Shown piece by piece: positions 1 to 6,260 of a stretch of 9,876 bases of DNA. The stretch is from DATKCJ01 sp035513275 (GTDB lineage: Bacteria; Verrucomicrobiota; Verrucomicrobiia; Opitutales; Opitutaceae): contig DATKCJ010000203.1 of NCBI GenBank assembly GCA_035513275.1, positions 1 through 9,876 of the forward strand, written 5' to 3'. The notes under the pieces were generated by a model. The model did no database searches and was not told the origin of the DNA. It was given only the letters and a program-made list of their open reading frames with translations. How positions within the stretch are numbered: position 1 is the stretch's first letter; each line of letters begins with the position of its first letter. Made by a program: the position numbers and the translations under genes.

Positions 1-1383
1 CTGACGCTCGAGGTCGGAGATCCATTCGCGGTTGCCGCGCGTGAGCGCGAGCATGCGATCGAGTTCGGCGTCGTAGCCGTCGCGAATGATTCCGCCATCT
101 TCGACCTGGCCGGGAAGCTCGTCGCGCAGGCCACGCCCGAGCAGCACGCGCAGTTGGGGCAGGGGATGAATGTTTCGACAGAATGCCGCGAGATCGGGAC
201 TGCCGGACCGCTCGAGTTTTTCCGCGATCGCCGGACACTGCTCGAGTGTCTCGCGCACGCCGCCGAGTTCGCGCGGATTGCGAAGGCGGTTCTGCAGACG
301 GCCAAGGATGCGGTGGATGTCCCGCACTTTCCCGAGCGCTTCGCGAAGCTCCGCGAGGAGCGTGGAGCGGCCGACGAGCGCCTCGACTGCGCGTTGACGC
401 CGGTGAATTTCGCCGAGTTCCAGCAGTGGCTCGGCGAGAAAGCGCTCGATCAGTCGTGCGCCGGGCGGTGTCACCGTGCGATCGATCGCGGCGAGCAAGC
501 TGCCCAGCCGCGTGCCGGAGACAGATCGGAAAATCTCCAGGTTTCGAAGCGTGGCGGGGTCGAGCAGCACCGCGGCACCGCTGCGGTATTCCTCGATCTT
601 GTGCAGATTGCCGGGCGCGGCGCAGAGGCTCTCCGTCGCGTAGTGCACGAGTGCGCCGGCCGCGCCCAGAGCTGGATGCTCAGGGCCGATACCAAAGCCT
701 TGCAGATTGAGGACGCCGAGCGCCTCCATCACGGTGCGCGCGCCTTCGACAGTTTCGAAATGAAACGCGGGCAGCTCGTTGACGAGCCGGGCCTCGCAGA
801 ACGTAGCGAGCGCGTGCGTCGCGGTGTCGGCGTGCGGTGCGAGTTTCCACTTCGCCAAGGCTCCCTCCGCGACGATCACTTCCGAAGGAGCGATCGCGTG
901 GAGCACGGGCAGCAGGTTCTCGGCGCCGGTGTCGGTCGCGAGTCGGAACTCGCCGCTCGTGAGGTCGAGCCAGGAGGCGTGCAAGCCGCGTGGGTCGCGG
1001 TGGAGCGCGCAGAGGAAGCGGTTGTGTTTCGCTTCGAGCTGCGCGGGCTCGAGTGTCGTGCCCGGACTGAGGATTCGCGAGAGCGCGCGCTTGACGAGCT
1101 TCCCGGACGTAGCGGGCTCGGCCTGATCGCAAATGGCAACCTTGCGTCCGGCCGCGAGGAGTTTGCCCACGTAGGCGTCGAGAGCGTGGTAGGGGATGCC
1201 CGCCATCGGGTAGTCTTGCCGCTTGGTCAGCGTGATGCCGAGCAGCCGCGAGCCTTCCTCGGCATCCTCGAAGAACATCTCGTAGAAATCACCGAGCCGA
1301 AAAAGCAGCAGCGTGTTCGCCGGGAGCGTGTTTCGCACCTCCCAATACTGCTGCATCATCGGGGTCTGCTTCGATTCGGACAC
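1..1383 (-). CDS. mutS: DNA mismatch repair protein MutS, N-terminal part (cut by window edge)
   Basis: MutS recognises mismatched or looped bases and starts methyl-directed or nick-directed repair. The minus-strand frame is open for 461 codons from the GTG at 1383 to base 1. The N-terminus carries the family TPMMQQY signature (residues 7-13) and the mismatch-reading Phe-X-Glu as FYE at residues 33-35. MAGIPYH at 60-66 and the VAICDQ and SPGT motifs of the first domain follow. The last residues read GGIIRDGYDAELD and then NREWISDLE, typical of the core/lever domain. The connector and part of the lever are therefore present. The clamp, Walker ATPase and helix-turn-helix lie outside the window, as the usual length is about 850-900 residues. 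GTG is chosen because it precedes the conserved TPMMQQY; ATG codons at residues 9-10 would cut into that motif. No good Shine-Dalgarno sequence is visible. The gene is divergent from the hydrolase at 1530. Confidence 0.96.
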   Translation of the reverse strand, partial: MSESKQTPMMQQYWEVRNTLPANTLLLFRLGDFYEMFFEDAEEGSRLLGITLTKRQDYPMAGIPYHALDAYVGKLLAAGRKVAICDQAEPATSGKLVKRALSRILSPGTTLEPAQLEAKHNRFLCALHRDPRGLHASWLDLTSGEFRLATDTGAENLLPVLHAIAPSEVIVAEGALAKWKLAPHADTATHALATFCEARLVNELPAFHFETVEGARTVMEALGVLNLQGFGIGPEHPALGAAGALVHYATESLCAAPGNLHKIEEYRSGAAVLLDPATLRNLEIFRSVSGTRLGSLLAAIDRTVTPPGARLIERFLAEPLLELGEIHRRQRAVEALVGRSTLLAELREALGKVRDIHRILGRLQNRLRNPRELGGVRETLEQCPAIAEKLERSGSPDLAAFCRNIHPLPQLRVLLGRGLRDELPGQVEDGGIIRDGYDAELDRMLALTRGNREWISDLERQ

Positions 1384-1392
1384 GAGGGGAAA

Positions 1393-1482
1393 GTAGCGAG
1401 TAGCGTGTAGTGGGTAGCGAGCATGAAATGCACCTGTGCAAGCGCAGTTAAGGCAAGATTTCTACTCGCTACCCGCTACTCG
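1393..1482. repeat. Tandem GTAGCGN heptads in two inverted arms between mutS and the hydrolase
   Basis: Bases 1393-1420 are four tandem 7-mers on the plus strand: GTAGCGA, GTAGCGT, GTAGTGG, GTAGCGA. Bases 1462-1482 hold the same heptad on the minus strand (GTAGCGG, GTAGCGA, then GTAG). The two arms could pair over about 15 bases with one mismatch, around a 40-base centre. They lie just upstream of mutS, so they overlap its likely leader or promoter. The function is unknown. Confidence 0.75.
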
Positions 1483-1489
1483 TTTTGAA

Positions 1490-1508
1490 CCTTGAGCCTG
1501 TCGAAAGG
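1490..1508. repeat. 19-bp imperfect palindrome, CCTTGAGCCTGTCGAAAGG
   Basis: A short element with complementary ends (CCTT and AAGG) around GAGCCTGTCGA. A relative lies at 2386-2404 and a looser one at 2412-2431. Elements of this type (GAGCCTGTCGAAGG) are known to be scattered in many bacterial genomes and to produce spurious LEPVE-like peptides when translated. It covers the in-frame TTG at 1485 and the codons after it, which argues against starting the hydrolase there. Confidence 0.6.
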
Positions 1509-1529
1509 CTTCCCACTACTTCTTCACCG

Positions 1530-2321
1530 ATGCAACTCTTCCACCGCGACCTTGGCGGCGAAGGCAAGCCGCCACTGGTTGTCCTCCACGGGCTCCTTGG
1601 TTCGTCGCGGAACTGGCTGACCACCGGCGCGGATCTCGCGACCGTGCGGCATGTGCTCGCGCCGGATTTGCGCAACCACGGCTCGTCGCCACACGCGCCT
1701 GAGCACACCTATGCGGCGATGGAAGCCGACGTGCTCGCCTGGCTCGGCGGACTCGGCATCGAGCGGTTCGACCTCATCGGCCACAGCATGGGAGGCAAGG
1801 TGGCGATGCATATCGCCTGCAACAACCCCGGCCGTGTGACGTCGCTGATCGCTGTCGACATCGCGCCGCGAAGCTACCGGCTCGATTCGCACACGCCGGA
1901 ATTCACTGCAATGAACGCGCTCCACCCGGAGACATTGAACAGCAGGCAAGAGGCAGAGGATGCGTTCCTTGCCGCCGTCGGCGACCTCGGCACGGCAAAG
2001 TTCCTCGCGACCAACCTCGACCGTCGCGAAGAAGGCGGCTTCAAGTGGAAGATCAATCTTCCAGTGCTCACCGCGTCGGTCGCGACGCTTGGTCAATCAC
2101 CACTCGCACCGACCGACCGATACGATGGCCCAGCGCTGTTCATCGCGGGAGAAGAATCGGGCTACGTCCGCGACATGGACGGCGATCCGATCGCGGCGCA
2201 TTTTCCGAACGCCACGATCCACCGCATCCCCGGCGCCGGCCATAACCCGCACATCGATTCGCGGGCGGCGTTTGTGGAAGCGGTGAGGGGTTTTCTAGAG
2301 TCGGATTCCCTTCCGGGGTAG
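1530..2321 (+). CDS. Alpha/beta hydrolase, YbfF-like esterase family
   Basis: A 263-residue single-domain alpha/beta hydrolase, cytoplasmic with no signal peptide. The N-terminal strand is followed by the VVLHGLLGSSRNW oxyanion-hole segment (residues 17-29). PDLRNHGSS (45-53) and the nucleophile elbow GHSMGG (84-89, Ser86) come next. The C-terminal GAGHNPHID segment carries the likely catalytic His238. The acid is probably in the IAGEESGYV region near 205-213. The layout of DLRNHGSS, GHSMGGK and GAGH matches the YbfF subfamily of small acyl esterases. The natural substrate cannot be read from the sequence. ATG 1530 is preferred to an in-frame TTG at 1485, because the extra residues are translated repeat DNA. 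No clear Shine-Dalgarno sequence is present. The TAG stop is part of a GTAG palindrome beginning at 2318, so the last few residues may be repeat-derived. Confidence 0.88.
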   Translation: MQLFHRDLGGEGKPPLVVLHGLLGSSRNWLTTGADLATVRHVLAPDLRNHGSSPHAPEHTYAAMEADVLAWLGGLGIERFDLIGHSMGGKVAMHIACNNPGRVTSLIAVDIAPRSYRLDSHTPEFTAMNALHPETLNSRQEAEDAFLAAVGDLGTAKFLATNLDRREEGGFKWKINLPVLTASVATLGQSPLAPTDRYDGPALFIAGEESGYVRDMDGDPIAAHFPNATIHRIPGAGHNPHIDSRAAFVEAVRGFLESDSLPG

Positions 2322-2343
2322 GAGCCTGCTTGCAGGCGATTTC
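2318..2343 (+). repeat. GTAG-headed REP-like hairpin overlapping the hydrolase stop codon
   Basis: GTAG (2318-2321) is followed by GA and a perfect 6-bp stem, GCCTGC (2324-2329) and GCAGGC (2332-2337), with a TT loop. The stop TAG of the hydrolase is bases 2-4 of the GTAG head. A tetranucleotide head plus hairpin is the build of bacterial REP sequences, mobilised in trans by RAYT (TnpA-REP) enzymes in other genomes. No such gene is in this window. The hairpin has no T-run, so it is a poor intrinsic terminator. Confidence 0.7.
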
Positions 2344-2385
2344 AGCGCTGAGGTGCGGTCCATCGTCCCTCGTATCGCTTGCAAG

Positions 2386-2431
2386 CCCCTCGACTGGCTC
2401 GGGGCCTTGAGTCCCGCGACTCCGCTCGGGA
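2386..2431. repeat. Two related palindromes, second and third copies of the 1490 element
   Basis: Bases 2386-2404 are CCCCTCGACTGGCTCGGGG, whose reverse complement matches 14 of 19 positions of the element at 1490-1508. Four of the five differences form two compensatory stem pairs (C-G against T-A). Bases 2412-2431, TCCCGCGACTCCGCTCGGGA, are a more diverged relative offset by 26 bases. Both have GC-rich complementary ends. Confidence 0.6.
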
Positions 2432-2434
2432 AAG

Positions 2435-2453
2435 TCGAACACTTTCGAGCTAC
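2435..2453 (-). repeat. GTAG-headed hairpin, minus orientation
   Basis: Read on the minus strand from 2453: GTAG, C, then stem TCGAA, loop AGTG, stem TTCGA. The stem is a perfect 5 bp. It faces the plus-strand GTAG hairpin at 2318, so the two bracket a 136-base segment in inverted orientation. Weaker than the others because the stem is short and AT-containing. Confidence 0.5.
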
Positions 2454-2657
2454 GACGCATCCGCACCGTAAATTCGAGTTGCGCGGAGAGCGAACGTGGG
2501 GACTGTAGAGAGGCCGGCGTGAACAAGATCGCGACCGACACCTGAATGAAACTACTCGCTTTGGGACAACATCTCGATCCTGCGCACGCGGGACGGGCAC
2601 AAGGAAGTCCAGCCCTCGGCCGCGGATCTTCCGGATGCGGAAACGCGCGGAGGGGGC

Positions 2658-3449
2658 ATGAAGAGCGTCCTTGATTTCGCCCGAGCCAAGGGCGCCGGCA
2701 CCGCCATCTGCATGGTCACTGCGTATGACGCGCTGATGGCGCGTATCGCGGTCGACGCTGGCATCGATGCGCTGCTCGTCGGCGACAGCGTGGCGATGGT
2801 CGTGCACGGGCACGACTCCACGATCCACGCCGACATCGCGATGATGGAGCTGCACACACGAGCGGTTCGTCGCGGCGCGCCGGAGGCGTTCATCGTGGCC
2901 GACATGCCGTTTCTCACCCATCGCGTCGGGGTCGACTCGGCAATCTGCGATGCAGGCAGGCTGATGCGTGCCGGTGCAAGCGCGGTGAAGATCGAGGGAC
3001 TCGCGGGGCACGAGGACGTGATTGCCCGAATCGTGGAGAGCGGGATTCCGGTGATGGGACACTTGGGACTCACACCGCAATCGGTTCACCAAATTGGCGG
3101 GTATCGACTGCAGGCACGTTCGCCCTCGGAAGCGGCGAGACTCCAGGAGGACGCAAAACGACTCGAGAAGATCGGCGCGTTCGCGGTTGTGCTCGAGTGC
3201 GTGCCCGAGGCGACTGCAGGTAGTGTGACGGAGGCGCTCTCGATCCCGACGATCGGCATCGGCTCCGGCGCGCGGACCTCAGGGCAGATTCTCGTCGTGA
3301 CGGATCTCCTCGGTATGGACGATCGGTTCCGGCCGAAGTTTGCGCGACGCTATGCGGAAGGCGCGTCGATGGCGCACGAGGCCCTCGCGGCCTACGTGGC
3401 CGACGTGCGTGCGTGCCGTTTCCCCGCGCGGCAGGAGGTGCTCGCGTGA
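2658..3449 (+). CDS. panB: 3-methyl-2-oxobutanoate hydroxymethyltransferase
   Basis: Ketopantoate hydroxymethyltransferase: it transfers the one-carbon unit of 5,10-methylenetetrahydrofolate to alpha-ketoisovalerate, the first committed step of pantothenate synthesis. At 263 residues it is full length (E. coli 264). Visible hallmarks are TAYDA (21-25), the Mg-binding aspartates in VGDSVA (Asp43 region) and ADMPF (Asp82), VKIEG (110-114), MGHLGLTPQS (133-142) and the catalytic Glu180 in LECVPE. IPTIGIGSG (197-204 and on) follows. The start has a strong purine-rich ribosome site (GGAGGGGG at 2649-2656), but only about one base separates it from the ATG; the in-frame upstream extension offers no start codon. 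It is first in a four-gene CoA block and overlaps panC by four bases. PanB is a cytoplasmic decamer in known family members. Confidence 0.97.
   Translation: MKSVLDFARAKGAGTAICMVTAYDALMARIAVDAGIDALLVGDSVAMVVHGHDSTIHADIAMMELHTRAVRRGAPEAFIVADMPFLTHRVGVDSAICDAGRLMRAGASAVKIEGLAGHEDVIARIVESGIPVMGHLGLTPQSVHQIGGYRLQARSPSEAARLQEDAKRLEKIGAFAVVLECVPEATAGSVTEALSIPTIGIGSGARTSGQILVVTDLLGMDDRFRPKFARRYAEGASMAHEALAAYVADVRACRFPARQEVLA
3433..3438 (+). promoter_or_regulatory. Ribosome binding site that fixes the panC start
   Basis: AGGAGG inside the last codons of panB, seven bases before GTG 3446. It supports the GTG start with a GTGA stop-start overlap over an in-frame ATG at 3413, which would add eleven non-conserved residues and lacks such a site. 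Confidence 0.75.
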
Positions 3450-4219
3450 AGGCGACGCGGGCGCACGTCTTCACCGATCTCACGCAATGGCGCGAGGAGC
3501 GCGAGTCGGGCCGGTTCGCGAGCGGCGGGATCGGATTCGTCCCGACGATGGGTGCGCTCCACGAAGGTCACCGCTCGTTGCTGCGGCGCGCGCGGGCGGA
3601 GTGCGATCACGTCGTGATGAGCGTTTTCGTAAACCCGACGCAGTTCGACAACAAGAACGACCTCGCTGCCTATCCGCGGACGCTTGAGTCGGACGTTGAG
3701 TTTGCCGGCGACCTAGTCGACGCAGTCATCGTGCCGAGTGCCGCCGTGCTATACGCCGACGATTACCGCTATCGCGTCACAGAGACCGACCTGAGCCGCG
3801 TGATGGAAGGCGAGCAGAGACCGGGGCATTTCGACGGTGTGCTCACCGTGGTGATGAAGCTCTTCAGCATCGTGCAGCCTGAGCGCGCGTATTTCGGCCG
3901 GAAGGACTGGCAGCAACTGCAACTCGTGCGCGGCATGGTGTCGGCGTTCTTCCTGCCTGTGGAGATCGTGGAGTGTGAGACCGAGCGCGAACCGGACGGT
4001 CTCGCGATGAGTTCGAGAAACCGGCGGCTGTCGTCCGCGGCGCGAGTGCACGCGGCTGCATTCCCGAAGATTCTCTCTGCCGCCCGGGATCCGGCGGAAG
4101 CACGCAGCGCACTGAGTGCGGCTGGACTCGAGGTGGACTATGTCGAAGAGCGCGACGGCGTGCGACTCGGTGCGGTGCGTTTGGAGGGCGTTCGCCTGCT
4201 CGACAATGTCCGGCTCTAA
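3446..4219 (+). CDS. panC: Pantothenate synthetase (pantoate-beta-alanine ligase), short form
   Basis: Joins pantoate and beta-alanine using ATP through a pantoyl-adenylate intermediate. It is a cytidylyltransferase-like Rossmann enzyme. With the GTG start it has 257 residues. Family motifs are intact: PTMGALHEGH with the HIGH-like site (33-42), SVFVNPTQF (59-67), QRPGHFDGV (124-132), YFGRKDWQQL (149-158) and the KMSKS-like loop MSSRNRRLS (188-196). It is shorter than the usual roughly 280 residues. The shortage lies after residue 197, in the C-terminal lid domain, which still ends in the expected YVE...VRLLDNVRL pattern. The stop-start GTGA overlap with panB and a 14-base overlap with coaBC imply translational coupling. 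Confidence 0.96.
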   Translation: MKATRAHVFTDLTQWREERESGRFASGGIGFVPTMGALHEGHRSLLRRARAECDHVVMSVFVNPTQFDNKNDLAAYPRTLESDVEFAGDLVDAVIVPSAAVLYADDYRYRVTETDLSRVMEGEQRPGHFDGVLTVVMKLFSIVQPERAYFGRKDWQQLQLVRGMVSAFFLPVEIVECETEREPDGLAMSSRNRRLSSAARVHAAAFPKILSAARDPAEARSALSAAGLEVDYVEERDGVRLGAVRLEGVRLLDNVRL

Positions 4220-5447
4220 CATCCTGTTCCTCGTCAGCGGTTCCATCGCGGCCTACAAGGCATGCGACGTCGTTTCGCGACTCGTGCAGCGCGGCCACAG
4301 CGTCAGGGTCGCGATGACGGCGTCGGCGCAGCGATTCGTTGGCACGGCAACGTTCGAGGGACTCACGCTGCAGCCGGTGCTCGTCGACATGTTCGAGCCG
4401 GGACGCGCGCTGGATCACACGGAGCTAACGCGCTGGGCGCATGTGACCGTCGTTTGTCCGGCCACCGCAAACACAATCAATCGGATGGCGGCGGGAATCG
4501 GCGACGATCTCGTCGGCGCGATGCTGCTGGCTCATGACTGGAGGAAGCCGCTGCTCGTGGCGCCCGCGATGAATCCGCGGATGTGGAGCCACCCAGCGAC
4601 GGTCGAAGCGGTGGCGCGCATCCAACAATGGGGCGCACGGATCATTGCACCGGAGGAAGGGAGAACAGCGTGCGGCGACGTCGGCGAGGGACGTCTCGCC
4701 GATCCGGAGCGGATCGTCGCGGCGATCGAAGCCGCGTGCGCGCCGCTGCAGATTCGCCGCCGGATTCTGATCACGAGCGGAGGAACGTCTGAGCCGTTGG
4801 ACGGAATTCGCGTGCTGAGCAATCGTAGCACCGGCGCGACGGGAGCGGCGATCGCGCGGCGGCTCATCGACGCAGGTCATCGCGTGACTCTGCTGCGCGC
4901 GCGCTCCTCTGTGCCATGCGTAGGCGCCGAAGAAGTTTTGTTCGAGAGCCACGAAGAACTCAGCCGCGAGATCGGGCGAACGCTCAAGACAGGCGAGTTC
5001 GACACGGTCGTGCATGCTGCAGCGGTCGCGGATTTTCGGGTTGAGAGTGTCGATACTGGTGAAGGCGCGATTTCAGCCGGCACTGGGAAAATCAGCTCGG
5101 ACGCGAAGCCGGTCATCAGGCTCGCGCCGCTACCGAAGCTGATCGGCAAGCTGCGCGACATGAGCCGCACACCGCTGGTGGTGTTAGGATTCAAGCTTAC
5201 CGTCGGCGCGACTCCTGCGGAAAGAGTGAGTGCGGTCGGCGCCCTCTTTGCGGACTCCGGCGCGGATTTCATCGTGCACAACGATCTGCGCGACATCGGG
5301 GAGGACGGTCAGTTTCCCGCGACCATTCACGCGCGCCGCGGCGGCGAGCCTGTCCGCTGCGCAACGCGCGCTGCACTCGCCGATGCGATTGCGGGTTTGC
5401 TTGCCGGGCCCGTGCCAAGCGTCACTGAAGGAGACATTCCATGCTGA
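4206..5447 (+). CDS. coaBC: Bifunctional CoaBC: phosphopantothenoylcysteine decarboxylase / phosphopantothenate-cysteine ligase
   Basis: 413 residues, two domains. The N-terminal CoaC flavoprotein (about 1-180) decarboxylates phosphopantothenoylcysteine. It shows SGSIAAYKA (11-19), the active His71 before a TRWAH helix, CPATANT (84-90), the substrate motif PAMNPRMW (120-127) and the catalytic Cys156 in GRTACGDVGEGR. The C-terminal CoaB domain (about 185-400) ligates cysteine to 4'-phosphopantothenate. It has ITSGGTSEPLDG (189-200), SNRSTG (205-210), GKISSD (294-299) with candidate Lys295, LGFKLT (327-332) and a VHND segment (357-360). These CoaB motifs resemble the monofunctional type II CoaB of streptococci and enterococci more than the E. 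coli form. ATG 4206 is chosen because it opens the conserved N-terminus; upstream in-frame codons lie inside panC. It overlaps panC by 14 bases and coaX by 7. Confidence 0.95.
   Translation: MSGSNILFLVSGSIAAYKACDVVSRLVQRGHSVRVAMTASAQRFVGTATFEGLTLQPVLVDMFEPGRALDHTELTRWAHVTVVCPATANTINRMAAGIGDDLVGAMLLAHDWRKPLLVAPAMNPRMWSHPATVEAVARIQQWGARIIAPEEGRTACGDVGEGRLADPERIVAAIEAACAPLQIRRRILITSGGTSEPLDGIRVLSNRSTGATGAAIARRLIDAGHRVTLLRARSSVPCVGAEEVLFESHEELSREIGRTLKTGEFDTVVHAAAVADFRVESVDTGEGAISAGTGKISSDAKPVIRLAPLPKLIGKLRDMSRTPLVVLGFKLTVGATPAERVSAVGALFADSGADFIVHNDLRDIGEDGQFPATIHARRGGEPVRCATRAALADAIAGLLAGPVPSVTEGDIPC
5428..5433 (+). promoter_or_regulatory. Ribosome binding site for coaX inside the end of coaBC
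   Basis: AAGGAG seven bases upstream of ATG 5441, within the last codons of coaBC. It supports the ATG as the start and a 7-base gene overlap. Confidence 0.75.
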
Positions 5448-6247
5448 TCTGCCTCGATATCGGAAACACGCACATCCACGCCGGCGTCTTCGAAGGAGAC
5501 GCGCTTCGTTTTCAGTTTCGGAAGTCCACGCACCCGATCGGTTCGTCGGACGAGCTGGGAGTATTCTTCATGGCCGTGCTCCGCGAGAACGGCATTGAGC
5601 CGCACAGCATCGACGAAGTCGCAATCTGCTCGGTCGTGCCCGCGGTGCTCTACACGGTGCGAAGCGCGGCGAAGAAGTATTTCAAGAAGGTGCCGTTTGT
5701 CCTGCAGGCTGGCGTGAAGACGGGGCTCAAGATCCGCTACCGGAATCCCGCCGAAGTCGGCGCTGATCGCGTCGCTAACGTGATGGCCGCACGGCACCGG
5801 CATCCGGGGGTGCCCCTTATCGTCGTCGATTGCGGGACTGCGACTACGCTCGACGTGACCACCGCGTCCGGTGAATACCTCGGCGGCGCGATCATCCCCG
5901 GCATCGGCGTCTCAGCCGAAGCACTCTCGAGTCGCACGGCGCGTCTGCCGTCGGTCGAGATTGAGAAGCCGAAGTCGGCGCTCGGACGCACCACCGTTGA
6001 GAGCATCCAATCCGGACTCTTCCACGGACAATCCGGCGCGATCCGCGAACTCTGCGGGCTGCTCAGTCAGGAAGCGTTTGCCGGCGAAAAACCAATCGTC
6101 ATCGGAACCGGCGGCTTCTCGCGCCTGCTGGAAGACGCAGGACTCTTCGACGAGATCGTTCCGGAACTTGTCCTCGAAGGGATCGCACTGGCGCATCGGA
6201 TGAATCGGGAGGCGATGACCCCAACCGATTCTCGTTTGCCTGAATGA
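5441..6247 (+). CDS. coaX: Type III pantothenate kinase
   Basis: CoaX phosphorylates pantothenate to 4'-phosphopantothenate, the first step of CoA synthesis from pantothenate. It belongs to the ASKHA fold (acetate kinase/Hsp70/actin). At 268 residues it is within the usual 245-270. The phosphate-1 motif DIGNTHIHAG (6-15), NPAEVGADR (102-110) with the likely catalytic Asp109, and VVDCGTATTLDV (128-139) are all present. LGGAIIPG (147-154) and TARLP (166-170) follow. Known type III kinases need a monovalent cation, have a high Km for ATP and are not feedback-inhibited by CoA; that is family knowledge, not seen here. It is the last gene of the CoA block. Its stop is 13 bases from the end of the convergent lipoprotein gene, with no hairpin terminator between. 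Confidence 0.96.
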   Translation: MLICLDIGNTHIHAGVFEGDALRFQFRKSTHPIGSSDELGVFFMAVLRENGIEPHSIDEVAICSVVPAVLYTVRSAAKKYFKKVPFVLQAGVKTGLKIRYRNPAEVGADRVANVMAARHRHPGVPLIVVDCGTATTLDVTTASGEYLGGAIIPGIGVSAEALSSRTARLPSVEIEKPKSALGRTTVESIQSGLFHGQSGAIRELCGLLSQEAFAGEKPIVIGTGGFSRLLEDAGLFDEIVPELVLEGIALAHRMNREAMTPTDSRLPE

Positions 6248-6260
6248 ACGAACGTCCAAC

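Larger units (their letters stand above)
2322..2657. other. Repeat-rich gap between the hydrolase and panB
   Basis: A stretch of 336 bases without a convincing gene. It contains the rest of the REP at 2318, a perfect 10-bp palindrome GCTTGCAAGC at 2377-2386, two related palindromes at 2386-2431, and a minus-strand GTAG hairpin at 2435-2453. From 2550 to 2657 there is a stop-free stretch in the same frame as panB, reading NYSLWDNISILRTRDGHK and onward, which has no ATG, GTG or TTG start. It could be a leader or a decayed coding remnant. No confident -35/-10 promoter was seen. Confidence 0.7.

Noticed and set aside
154..1410. A 418-codon open frame on the plus strand
   Set aside because: It is the exact antisense of the mutS codons, which carry clear MutS motifs. 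High GC keeps the opposite strand open.
1393..1482. CRISPR array or iterons
   Set aside because: The units are 7 bp with no spacers, and no cas or replication initiator gene is nearby.
2295..3092. Long minus-strand open frames over the panB region
   Set aside because: They are antisense to panB, low in recognisable motifs, and their distal part is translated repeat DNA (PEPVEG-type peptide).
6248..6260. Intrinsic terminator between the convergent coaX and lipoprotein genes
   Set aside because: Only 13 bases separate the genes, with no stem and no T-run.
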